DNA of 46,241 nucleotides, taken from positions 1 to 46,241 of the forward strand of contig JAUSEV010000032.1 in the NCBI GenBank assembly GCA_030649995.1. Reading direction: 5' to 3'. Shown here piece by piece: positions 38,291 to 45,415 of this stretch. How positions within the stretch are numbered: position 1 is the stretch's first letter; each line of letters begins with the position of its first letter. The position numbers and the translations under genes are program-made. Below the pieces are notes generated by a model that saw only the letters and a program-made list of their open reading frames with translations, searched no databases and was not told the DNA's origin. Source of the DNA: Candidatus Uhrbacteria bacterium. Lineage in GTDB: Bacteria > Patescibacteriota > Patescibacteriia > 2-12-FULL-60-25.

Positions 38291-38665
38291 TCAAACGATC
38301 CCTCGATACAGAGACTGCAAAAAAAAGATCAAACAAAGAGGGGGAGCAAGAAGCCAAAAAATGATAAAAAGAAAATAGATGGCGGCCTCTATCGCATAGG
38401 CGATGAGGCGGCCCAAGAGAACAAAAAAACGCATGAACACGCTCACCAGCCTGCCGCTCCAATCCTCTTGCCCGTACATGGGCACAAAAAAATTCTTCAA
38501 CCAAATGTGAAACCGGTAGCTCGTCCATCGATAGGATAAGGCTTGACCGAAATAACGCAGTACGCCCCAAAAACCCACGGTGTACCACCACGCGGGAAAA
38601 TAAACGACGCTGCCAAAAAGATCAATAAAAAAATATTTTGCGATGGAACCGGTTCGAGAAATCAT
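38291..38665 (-). CDS. unknown membrane protein, partner of the Clp ATPase operon
   Basis: 124 residues with a high content of Trp, Tyr and Phe. Three hydrophobic stretches are visible: about 12-40 (FIDLFGSVVYFPAWWYTVGFW), 76-100 and 102-120 (IYFLFIIFWLLAPPLCLIFFL). No motif is recognised. It ends 8 bp before the clp start and both read in the same direction, so the two are likely partners; the pairing with a membrane-tethered Clp is the only clue to its role. Confidence 0.75.
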   Translation of the reverse strand: MISRTGSIAKYFFIDLFGSVVYFPAWWYTVGFWGVLRYFGQALSYRWTSYRFHIWLKNFFVPMYGQEDWSGRLVSVFMRFFVLLGRLIAYAIEAAIYFLFIIFWLLAPPLCLIFFLQSLYRGIV

Positions 38666-38689
38666 GCCACCATTAAAGCATAAAAACGA

Positions 38690-39055
38690 CTATTTTGCCA
38701 CCGCGTATCCCGTAGGCGCATCTAAAAACTCCATGTGATCGACCGGCACATATCCCAACGCTTTTACCTTTCCTTCCAATGAACGCAGGGTTTGCGCTTG
38801 AGCCGCTTGATTTTCCAACATGGACACATGTTCTTGCAACGCCTCGAGACGTTTTTCCAAAACACGCAGATGAAATCCTCGCGAAGCCGCCGCGTTGACC
38901 TGAAAAATATACACGCCAAAACACCCAAGAGTCGCTCCGAGGATCAAAATCGACCAAGCGGTTTTTCCGGCCTCACTCAACTTACGCCCAACGGGCATCG
39001 GCAAGTGTAATGTTTCGTGCGGTCGACTCATGGTGAGAGCAAAGGTTCGAGTCAT
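38690..39055 (-). CDS. ftsL: FtsL-like septum protein
   Basis: 121 residues from the ATG at 39055; another ATG at 39031 is possible, and the open frame further upstream is heptamer repeat. A short basic cytoplasmic part is followed by one membrane helix (about 34-54, WSILILGATLGCFGVYIF) and a coiled coil (about 58-95: LRVLEKRLEALQEHVSMLENQ), ending in a small extracytoplasmic tail with LGYVPVDHMEFLDAPTG. This is the FtsL/DivIC pattern. The position directly behind rsmH, where ftsL lies in other bacteria, supports the call; the sequence itself is fast-evolving. Confidence 0.78.
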   Translation of the reverse strand: MTRTFALTMSRPHETLHLPMPVGRKLSEAGKTAWSILILGATLGCFGVYIFQVNAAASRGFHLRVLEKRLEALQEHVSMLENQAAQAQTLRSLEGKVKALGYVPVDHMEFLDAPTGYAVAK

Positions 39056-39056
39056 A

Positions 39057-39119
39057 GGAATAGAGAATATAGAATATAGAATGGAGAATGGAGAATGGAG
39101 AATGGAGAATGGAGAATGG
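39057..39119. repeat. heptamer array AGAATNN between rsmH and ftsL
   Basis: Nine units: GGAATAG, AGAATAT twice, AGAATGG six times. It lies between the ftsL start and the rsmH stop (39121). Confidence 0.9.
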
Positions 39120-39120
39120 A

Positions 39121-40011
39121 TTATCGCTTCTGAATGGCGCGGAGTTTGGCGCTTCTGGCGCGGGGATTTATTTTTATTTCGGCTGGAGCGGGACACAGGG
39201 GCTTTTTTGTCAACACCTGAAATTCCGGCATGGATCGAAACGTGTGTTTGACGATGCGGTCTTCCAAAGAGTGAAAGGAGATAACGGCTAATCGCCCGCC
39301 GTTCGCGAGAATGTAACGTGAACCCTCAATCGCCTCTTTGAGCGCTTCGAGTTCATCGTTGACGGCGATGCGCAAGGCTTGAAAGGTGCGCGTAGCCGGA
39401 TGAATGCGTCCGCGCTCGTACGACGCGGGAACCGATGATCGGATGACCGTCACAAGATCAAATGTCCCGATGATGCGCGTGACGTTACGCGCTTTGACAA
39501 TACCTGCGGCAATGCGACGAGCGAATCTTTCCTCTCCATAATTTCGCATCATCTTTTCCAAATCTTGTTCGCTCCAAGCGTTGATGATGTCGGCGGCGGT
39601 CAGTCCATCCTCATTGGCTTTTGGACCAAAACGCATATCCAACGGTCCATCTTCCAAAAAGGACAAACCTTTGGCGCGATCCGCTAATGCATCTGACGAA
39701 AATCCGAGATCAAACAGAATTCCATCAAGCGGCGGGAGATGATGCTCGTCGGCGACGCGCCCCAGATGACGAAAATTTTCCTCCAACCCCTGCCAACGGT
39801 TACCAAACGAGGCAAAACGATCACCGGCGCGTTTGAGCGCCTCCCGATCAACATCGAGCGACCACACTCTGCCGTCAGGAGCGCAACGGCGCAGAAGTTC
39901 TTCGCTATGCGTTCCTCCTCCCAAAGTGGCATCCAGATATCGCCCACCGGATTTCACGTTAAGGACATGCATGGTCTCCTCAACGAGAACCGCTTGGTGG
40001 AGGGAGGGCAT
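39121..40011 (-). CDS. rsmH: 16S rRNA (cytosine(1402)-N(4))-methyltransferase RsmH
   Basis: 296 residues. The start HQAVLVEETMHVLNVKSGGRYLDATLGGGTHS carries the SAM-binding DATLGGGTHS (about 28-37). It continues with WSLDVDREALKRAG, DGILFDLGFSSDAL, LDMRFGP and NGGRLAVISFHSLEDRIVK, all typical of RsmH/MraW. It methylates C1402 of 16S rRNA in the ribosome P site. It follows mraZ with only an inverted heptamer array between (40015-40090) and is followed by ftsL, the conserved order of the division cluster. No Shine-Dalgarno is present. Confidence 0.96.
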   Translation of the reverse strand: MPSLHQAVLVEETMHVLNVKSGGRYLDATLGGGTHSEELLRRCAPDGRVWSLDVDREALKRAGDRFASFGNRWQGLEENFRHLGRVADEHHLPPLDGILFDLGFSSDALADRAKGLSFLEDGPLDMRFGPKANEDGLTAADIINAWSEQDLEKMMRNYGEERFARRIAAGIVKARNVTRIIGTFDLVTVIRSSVPASYERGRIHPATRTFQALRIAVNDELEALKEAIEGSRYILANGGRLAVISFHSLEDRIVKHTFRSMPEFQVLTKKPLCPAPAEIKINPRARSAKLRAIQKR

Positions 40012-40014
40012 AAT

Positions 40015-40090
40015 CAGTCATTAGACATTAGTCATTAGTAATTAGTAATTAGTCGGCCGAATGTCTAATGACTAATGTCTAATGTCTATG
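40015..40090. repeat. inverted heptamer array CATTAGT / ATGACTA with palindromic centre
   Basis: The left arm has CATTAGA, CATTAGT, CATTAGT, AATTAGT, AATTAGT. The right arm has ATGTCTA, ATGACTA, ATGTCTA, ATGTCTA. Between them lies CGGCCGA (palindrome CGGCCG). The right units are rotated inverse complements of the left ones, so the array folds as a hairpin. It separates mraZ from rsmH. Confidence 0.9.
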
Positions 40091-40092
40091 GT

Positions 40093-40524
40093 TCAAACCC
40101 CCAATCCCCCCAATCGTTCTGCAATGTTGTTGCCCTGCGCTTCGGTTTGCTGCGCATACATCTTCCATGTCGCCGCATCCCAAATCTCGAGACGATTGTA
40201 GAGACCGGCAACCACGGCATTCTTACTCAACCCGGCATAGGTTCGCAGATATTCCGGAATGTTGATGCGACCGGATGTATCAATCTCGACTTCCATGGCC
40301 CCGGCCAGCATCAAGCGAGCAAAGGCGCGCGTGTCTGCCTGTGACATTGGCAGATTGGCGAGCTTGACCGCCAGCGTCTCCCATTCTTTCTTGGTGTAAA
40401 GGAACAGACTACGATCCAATCCGCGCGTCACGACCGCTCCCTCTGATAAAGACACGCGAAATTTGATCGGAATGGCCAACCGACCCTTGTTATCCAGCGT
40501 GTGATGATATTCCCCGATAAACAT
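40093..40524 (-). CDS. mraZ: transcriptional regulator MraZ
   Basis: 143 residues from the ATG at 40524. Two SpoVT/AbrB-like half-domains are visible: MFIGEYHHTLDNKGRLAIPI (1-20) and DTSGRINIPEYLRTYAGL (near 85-102), each with the DxxGRxxIP motif. MraZ is the first gene of the division and cell wall cluster and represses its own promoter. Four TGG repeats with 10 bp period overlap the promoter upstream (40581-40633), which is the site MraZ would bind. It leads rsmH, ftsL and the clp group. Confidence 0.96.
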   Translation of the reverse strand: MFIGEYHHTLDNKGRLAIPIKFRVSLSEGAVVTRGLDRSLFLYTKKEWETLAVKLANLPMSQADTRAFARLMLAGAMEVEIDTSGRINIPEYLRTYAGLSKNAVVAGLYNRLEIWDAATWKMYAQQTEAQGNNIAERLGGLGV

Positions 40525-40580
40525 GGGAGGGTTTGGTGATAAAGAGAGTTTATTTGACGTAGGAGGCGCGCCAAAGCATT

Positions 40581-40633
40581 TCCCACTCTTTGCCACTAGC
40601 TTCCATTTTATGCCACCATTCTACATCGGTCAA
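40581..40633 (-). promoter_or_regulatory. mraZ promoter with MraZ operator (four TGG repeats)
   Basis: On the minus strand TTGACC (40628-40633), exactly 17 bp, TAAAAT (40605-40610). Four boxes stand exactly 10 bp apart: TGGCA (40611-40615), TGGAA (40601-40605), TGGCA (40591-40595) and TGGGA (40581-40585). They cover the spacer, the -10 and the start point. MraZ of E. coli binds TGGGN repeats at the same 10 bp period. Confidence 0.82.
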
Positions 40634-40736
40634 AGACTAGAAAAATCAAAAAATTTCTCTCATCAGAGAGAAATAATCGTTCTTTTTCTGTTCGCATGTG
40701 GATAATCACTTTTCCCACTTTTTCAATAACGGTGAT

Positions 40737-40779
40737 AATGGTGTCAGGTCCCGATTTTTAATCGGGACCTGACACCATT
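40737..40779. repeat. perfect 19 bp-stem palindrome at the uvrC 3' end
   Basis: AATGGTGTCAGGTCCCGAT pairs with ATCGGGACCTGACACCATT around TTTTA. The GGTGTCAGGTCCC type is known as a dispersed repeat in other bacteria, some of it linked to REP-associated transposases. Here it provides the last 11 codons and the stop of uvrC. Confidence 0.9.
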
Positions 40780-42006
40780 TGCGAGCATCCCTTTTCCGCG
40801 TAACTTACGATGATACACAAGAGCAAAGCGATGCGCTTCGTCACGTACGCGGATCAAAATATCTTTATATGGTTCGCAAGCGTGACAGAGTTCGCGATTT
40901 TCCCTCGAACATACAAGATCGTTACGCTTTCGCTTTTCGCCTTTTGCAAGACCGATGACTGGAATGGAGGACGAAAGTGCCGCTTCGACCGCGTGCACTT
41001 GCGGCAAGCCGCCGTCAATCAAAATCAAATCAGGTCGCCGCCACATATGTTTAAAACGACGAATGATCACTTCGCGAATGGACGCGACATCGTTTGATCC
41101 GACTACGCTCTTGATGCGAAATTTGCGATATTCAGTTTTAGCCGGCGCGCCATTCTCAAACACCACCATGGAAGCGACGGATGAGGTGCCGGAGATGTGT
41201 GAGATGTCGTAGCCTTCGATACGGCCGAAGAGATTTACAGAAGGTAATACGTTATGAGGATCATTCTCACGTTTGAGAATTGCCACATCTTGAATGTGTT
41301 CGAGCGCAAAAATTTTGTTGCGCAAATGCGCCGCTTGCTCAAAACGATGATCTTTGGCCGCTCGGTTCATCTCGCGCCGATATTGACGGAGCAGTCCGTC
41401 TTTTTTTCCTTGAAAAAACTTTATCAGATCGCGAATGGTTTTGGCATAGGACTGTTTATCAATGGCGTTGATACAAACACCCGGGCATTGTTTTAGGTGA
41501 ACGTAAAAGCATGGTCTTTTTTGCCCGGACGAGCAAGTTGACCAAGGAAAAATTTTTCGAATAAGATCAAGCGCAGCACGCAACGAGACGGCTGATGTGT
41601 ACGGACCAAAAACCGCTTTGTATTGCCTGATGCTCCCCTCTTCCAAATCCGTCCCACGAATCAATAATGGTTTTGGAAAATCTTCTTTGGTGATCACGAG
41701 ATACAAAAAACTTTTATTGTCTTTTTGCAACACGTTAAACGGCGGCCAATAATGTTTAATGAGATTCGCTTCGACGATCAAAGCTTCGATGACCGAGCGC
41801 GTCTCGATGTAATCGATCACGCGAATCTGCGACACCATTTCTTGAATACGCGCGTCATGCGGGTGAGTAAAGTACGATGTCACGCGCCTCTTAATCGAAG
41901 TCGCCTTGCCCACATAAATCACCTTTCCTTTTTCATTCTTCATCAAATACACACCGGGGGAATCGGGCAATGTTTGATTCTTGAGTTTGATGGAGGGAGG
42001 GATCAT
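40744..42006 (-). CDS. uvrC: excinuclease ABC subunit C, C-terminally short
   Basis: 420 residues. The GIY-YIG nuclease opens the protein (GVYLMKNEKGKVIYVGKATSI, 19-39). A cysteine cluster (STCSSGQKRPCFYVHLKQCPGVC), the UvrB-binding UVR motif (NRAAKDHRFEQAAHLRNKI, about 212-230) and the RNase H-like nuclease (GYDISHISGTSSVASMVVF, LILIDGGLPQV, RDEAHRFAL) follow. Typical UvrC is about 600 residues and continues with two helix-hairpin-helix motifs after YHRKLRGK. This one ends MLANGVRSRLKIGT, where the last 11 residues come from a palindromic repeat (40737-40779). No helix-hairpin-helix coding remains downstream. It makes both incisions of nucleotide excision repair with UvrA and UvrB; uvrA is close by. 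Confidence 0.93.
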   Translation of the reverse strand: MIPPSIKLKNQTLPDSPGVYLMKNEKGKVIYVGKATSIKRRVTSYFTHPHDARIQEMVSQIRVIDYIETRSVIEALIVEANLIKHYWPPFNVLQKDNKSFLYLVITKEDFPKPLLIRGTDLEEGSIRQYKAVFGPYTSAVSLRAALDLIRKIFPWSTCSSGQKRPCFYVHLKQCPGVCINAIDKQSYAKTIRDLIKFFQGKKDGLLRQYRREMNRAAKDHRFEQAAHLRNKIFALEHIQDVAILKRENDPHNVLPSVNLFGRIEGYDISHISGTSSVASMVVFENGAPAKTEYRKFRIKSVVGSNDVASIREVIIRRFKHMWRRPDLILIDGGLPQVHAVEAALSSSIPVIGLAKGEKRKRNDLVCSRENRELCHACEPYKDILIRVRDEAHRFALVYHRKLRGKGMLANGVRSRLKIGT

Positions 42007-42023
42007 GTTTTACAGTTAGCATT

Positions 42024-42116
42024 CTGTCATCCTGAGTGAAGTCAGACGAAACGAAGGATCTTCGGCCGACCGGATTCGAAGATTCTTCACTTCGTCCAAC
42101 TCCGTTCAGAATGACA
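42024..42116. repeat. TGTCAT...ATGACA dispersed repeat
   Basis: Starts CTGTCATCCTGAGTGAAG and ends GTTCAGAATGACA, without the second hairpin of the composite copies. It sits between uvrC and the GIY-YIG gene. A nearly identical copy is at 42479-42571. Confidence 0.85.
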
Positions 42117-42143
42117 AAATTTTTGAAACAAAAATCCTTCAAT

Positions 42144-42437
42144 TCAAAGCTCGAAAGATAAATCTTTCCATTCTGGATTCACCGATTCAATCAACTTATT
42201 TTTTTTCACTCTTGTCCAACCTTTAATCTGCTTCTCTCGGCTGATAGCTGCTCCGATGTCCGATGTCTCCTCATGATAGACGAGCTTATTGAGATTGTAT
42301 CTCGCCGTAAAACCCGAAACCTGTTTTTCTTTGTGTTGTTGCACTCTTTCCGCGAGATGACCTGTCACGCCAGTATACAAAACGGTATCTAACAGATTGG
42401 TCATGATGTGAACGGAATAGATATGTCCACGATGCAT
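42144..42437 (-). CDS. small GIY-YIG nuclease superfamily protein
   Basis: 97 residues: GHIYSVHIMTNLLDTVLYTGVTGHLAERVQQH at the start holds the Y-x(n)-YTG motif (in place of GIY and YIG) and the following arginine. FTARYNLNKLVYHEE has the conserved Y and E, and REKQIKGWTRVKKNKLI ends the fold. These short single-domain proteins (YhbQ-like) are widespread and mostly uncharacterised. It is flanked on both sides by almost identical TGTCAT repeats (42024-42116 and 42479-42571), which suggests the gene was inserted or moved as a unit. Confidence 0.9.
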   Translation of the reverse strand: MHRGHIYSVHIMTNLLDTVLYTGVTGHLAERVQQHKEKQVSGFTARYNLNKLVYHEETSDIGAAISREKQIKGWTRVKKNKLIESVNPEWKDLSFEL

Positions 42438-42478
42438 AATGAGTTCATCTTATTGACGTGACTAAACGATAAACCCTT

Positions 42479-42571
42479 TGTCATCCTGAGTGAAGTCAGA
42501 CGAAACGAAGGATCTTCGGCCGACCGGATTCGAAGATTCTTCACTCCATCGAATTTCGTTCAGAATGACAG
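42479..42571. repeat. TGTCAT...ATGACA dispersed repeat
   Basis: Starts TGTCATCCTGAGTGAAG and ends GTTCAGAATGACAG. Direct repeat of 42024-42116, flanking the GIY-YIG gene on its other side. Confidence 0.85.
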
Positions 42572-42603
42572 ATAAAAAATTCGCCATTGGTTTCATAACA
42601 AAG

Positions 42604-45219
42604 TTATTTTCTCCCCAGCACCCTCTTTAAATACTTCCCCGTGTAACTCTTTTCATTCTTCCCCACATCTTCCGGCGTTCCTTGCGCGATAATGCGACCG
42701 CCGCGATCCCCTCCTTCGGGACCGAGATCGATGATCCAATCCGCGTTTTTTATCACATCCAAATTGTGTTCGATGACGACGACCGTGTTGCCGCGATTGA
42801 CAAGGCGATGGAGCACTTCCATCAATTTACGAATATCATCAAAATGTAAACCCGTGGTCGGCTCGTCCAAAAGATAGAACGTTTTGCCCGTGTCGCGCCT
42901 TGACAGTTCAGTCGCTAATTTGACGCGTTGCGCCTCGCCGCCGGAAAGCGTGGTGGCTGATTGGCCCAGCTGCAAATATCCAAGTCCGACTTCTTCCAAA
43001 ATTTTTAACTTGTCATAAATGGACGGAATGTCGCGAAAAAATTTTGCCGCCTCTTCAATCGTCATCGTTAAAACTTCAGCGATATTTTTGCTGCGATATT
43101 TGACTTCCATGGTTTCACGGTTAAACCGCTTGCCCTTGCACACATCGCACGGCACATACACGGTCGGCAAAAAATGCATTTCAATCGCCAATTGTCCATG
43201 ACCCTCACAATGCTCACATCTTCCGCCGGATACGTTAAAAGAAAAGCGTCCGACTTTATAGCCACGCACGCGCGCCTCGGCCGTCAAAGAAAAAATCTCA
43301 CGCACATGATCCCAGATACCGGTGTACGTCGCCGGATTTGATCTGGGAGTGCGACCAATGGGCGATTGGTCAACATCCACAATTTTATCCAACCAATCCG
43401 CGCCTTCAATCGATTTGTGCGCGCCGGATTTAACGGTGGATCCGTTCAATCGCCGAGCCAGCTCTCGATAGAGAACGTCAATGAGCAATGTGGACTTACC
43501 CGAACCGGACACGCCGGTGACGCACGTAAATCGTCGCAGAGGAATTTTTGCCGTAAGATTTTTTAGATTGTTTTCCGTAGCACCTTTCACTGTCAACCAT
43601 TCAACCCGCGTCACCGGACGTCTCTTTGCCGGATAGGGAATGACCTTGTCGCCGCGGAGATACTCGCATGTGAGACTTTTTTTATCTTGTAAAACTTTCG
43701 GCATATCACCGGCCGCCACGATTTGTCCACCATGCTTGCCGGCTCCGGGACCGATATCAACAAGGTAATCGGATGCCGCGATCGTTTCCTCATCATGCTC
43801 AACCACGATGATCGTATTGCCGAGATCGCGTAACTTTTGCAATGTCTGAATCAACCGCGCATTATCCCGTTGATGCAAACCAATCGTAGGCTCATCAAGA
43901 ATGTAGAGCGTGCCAACAAGACGCGAACCGATTTGAGACGCGAGACGAATACGCTGCGCCTCACCGCCGGACAAAGAACCGGCGATGCGATTGAGCGTCA
44001 GATATTCCAAACCGACATCAAGCATGAATGACAAACGATTGATGATCTCTTTTAAAATCGGCTCCGCGATTGTGGTTTCATTTTTGCTCAACGTCAATCC
44101 AAGAAAAAAATCCGCGGCTTCGTTGATCGGCATGGCGGTAAATTCGACGATGCTCTTTTTTCCAACGAGAACATGCAGCGCTTCCGTGCGTAAGCGATTG
44201 CCGTGACACGCATCGCAGGGATCTTCGGAAAATAAAAACTTGGTGCCCAAACCGTGACACGATTCACAGGCACCGTAAGGAGAATTGAATGAAAAGAGAC
44301 GCGGCTCGATTTCTGGAAAAGCAAACCCGTCATCCGGACAGGAAAATCGCGCGGACATTAAATGCTCGCTTCCATCGTCCAAAATCGCCAGTACCGTGTC
44401 GGACGCGCGATCAAGCGCCATTTCCAACGCTTCATTGAGTCGCGATCGCAATGATTTATTGCCTTCGATGGGCCAACCGAGCGGTACGCTATCCACCACA
44501 AGCTCAATCGTGTGTTGACCATAGCGACTTAAAGGTACGCGTTCATTCAATTTGTAAAACTTTCCATCGATCCGCGCCTCCAAAAATCCACCTTCATAAA
44601 AATCCTGCAGCAGTTGGTGATACTCCCCTTTTCGACCACGAACGACCGGAGCGAGAATGAGAATTTCGTTTGATGATCTGGTAGGGGCAGACCCATGCGT
44701 CTGCCCTTCGACCGGCCGAGGGCGAACGCATGGGTTCGCCCCTACAGAACCTCGAACATCCACGCGGCTCGTCCTATGCGATTCATCCGTTTTTTTCAAA
44801 ACCAAATCCACCATCTCATCCACCGTCATCTTACGAATAGGCTTTTGACAAATGGGACAATGCGGATGGCCCACGCGCGCGTACAGTACGCGTAAATAAT
44901 CATAAATTTCGGTAATCGTCGCGACGGTCGAACGTGGGTTGGCCGAATGCGCTTTTTGATCAATCGAGATGGCGGGCGAAAGTCCTTCGATTTCATCTAC
45001 GTCCGGCTTGTCCATTTGCCCAAGAAATTGCCGCGCGTACGCCGAAAGCGATTCCACATAGCGTCGTTGACCCTCGGCGAAAATCGTATCAAACGCCAAA
45101 CTCGACTTGCCTGAACCGGACAAGCCCGTGAACACGATCATCTTGTTGCGCGGCAACTCAAGATCAATATTTTTGAGATTGTGTTCCCGCGCGCCTTTGA
45201 TAATGATTTTTTCTTGCAT
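42604..45219 (-). CDS. uvrA: excinuclease ABC subunit A
   Basis: 871 residues. The first ABC module has Walker [15 protein letters not shown] (32-45) and signature [11 protein letters not shown]. The second has Walker [12 protein letters not shown] and a second [11 protein letters not shown]. Zinc-binding cysteines occur in [14 protein letters not shown] and in [14 protein letters not shown]. UvrA with UvrB scans DNA for damage. An insertion of about 22 residues (157-180, [20 protein letters not shown] and so on) lies just before [17 protein letters not shown]; it is encoded by a 65 bp palindromic repeat (44681-44745) read in frame. The length is slightly below the usual 940. A repeat (45224-45258) lies right in front of the start. 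No Shine-Dalgarno is seen. Confidence 0.96.
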   Translation of the reverse strand: MQEKIIIKGAREHNLKNIDLELPRNKMIVFTGLSGSGKSSLAFDTIFAEGQRRYVESLSAYARQFLGQMDKPDVDEIEGLSPAISIDQKAHSANPRSTVATITEIYDYLRVLYARVGHPHCPICQKPIRKMTVDEMVDLVLKKTDESHRTSRVDVRGSVGANPCVRPRPVEGQTHGSAPTRSSNEILILAPVVRGRKGEYHQLLQDFYEGGFLEARIDGKFYKLNERVPLSRYGQHTIELVVDSVPLGWPIEGNKSLRSRLNEALEMALDRASDTVLAILDDGSEHLMSARFSCPDDGFAFPEIEPRLFSFNSPYGACESCHGLGTKFLFSEDPCDACHGNRLRTEALHVLVGKKSIVEFTAMPINEAADFFLGLTLSKNETTIAEPILKEIINRLSFMLDVGLEYLTLNRIAGSLSGGEAQRIRLASQIGSRLVGTLYILDEPTIGLHQRDNARLIQTLQKLRDLGNTIIVVEHDEETIAASDYLVDIGPGAGKHGGQIVAAGDMPKVLQDKKSLTCEYLRGDKVIPYPAKRRPVTRVEWLTVKGATENNLKNLTAKIPLRRFTCVTGVSGSGKSTLLIDVLYRELARRLNGSTVKSGAHKSIEGADWLDKIVDVDQSPIGRTPRSNPATYTGIWDHVREIFSLTAEARVRGYKVGRFSFNVSGGRCEHCEGHGQLAIEMHFLPTVYVPCDVCKGKRFNRETMEVKYRSKNIAEVLTMTIEEAAKFFRDIPSIYDKLKILEEVGLGYLQLGQSATTLSGGEAQRVKLATELSRRDTGKTFYLLDEPTTGLHFDDIRKLMEVLHRLVNRGNTVVVIEHNLDVIKNADWIIDLGPEGGDRGGRIIAQGTPEDVGKNEKSYTGKYLKRVLGRK
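44681..44745 (-). repeat. palindromic GTAGGGGC...GCCCCTAC element in frame inside uvrA
   Basis: GTAGGGGCAGACCCATGCGT at the left is the near-inverse of ACGCATGGGTTCGCCCCTAC at the right. The centre (TTCGACCGGCCGAGGGC) is G/C-rich. This type occurs widely as intergenic DNA in other bacteria. Here it is translated. Confidence 0.9.
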
Positions 45220-45223
45220 AGAC

Positions 45224-45258
45224 CGAACCTCACCTAACCTCTCCTTCGTAAGGAGAGG
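45224..45258. repeat. palindromic repeat upstream of uvrA
   Basis: CCTCACCTAACCTCTCC followed by TTCGTAAGGAGAGG; CCTCTCCTT pairs with AAGGAGAGG. The same blocks in inverse order are found inside prmC (10197-10254). Confidence 0.75.
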
Positions 45259-45334
45259 AATAAAAACGACAAAACGCCCCGCCAGTCGGGCTCACTGGAT
45301 GATAGAGGAAGGATTGAGGTCTGTCGAGAGTCGA

Positions 45335-45415
45335 CCGAAAACCCACCCCAGCCCTACCTTATCAGGGAGGGAGCTTCTGACATCCCCCTGACAAGGGGGA
45401 ATGAGGGGGTTTCCG
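45335..45415. repeat. palindromic repeat (CCCCCTGACAAGGGGG family) at the DUF559 gene 3' end
   Basis: Contains ACCTTATCAGGG, CCCCCTGACAAGGGGG and GAGGGGGTTTCCG. The last 18 or so codons of the DUF559 gene, including its stop, are read from it. Confidence 0.8.

Noticed and set aside
38283-38591. 103-codon N-terminal extension of the Clp protein
   Set aside because: It overlaps the unknown membrane protein gene (38291-38665) in another frame and has no family resemblance; the zinc ribbon after the ATG at 38282 is a sensible N-terminus.
39056-39196. N-terminal extension of ftsL encoding a HSPFSIL repeat
   Set aside because: The extension is only the translated AGAATGG heptamer array and overlaps the end of rsmH; starts at 39055 or 39031 fit the FtsL family better.
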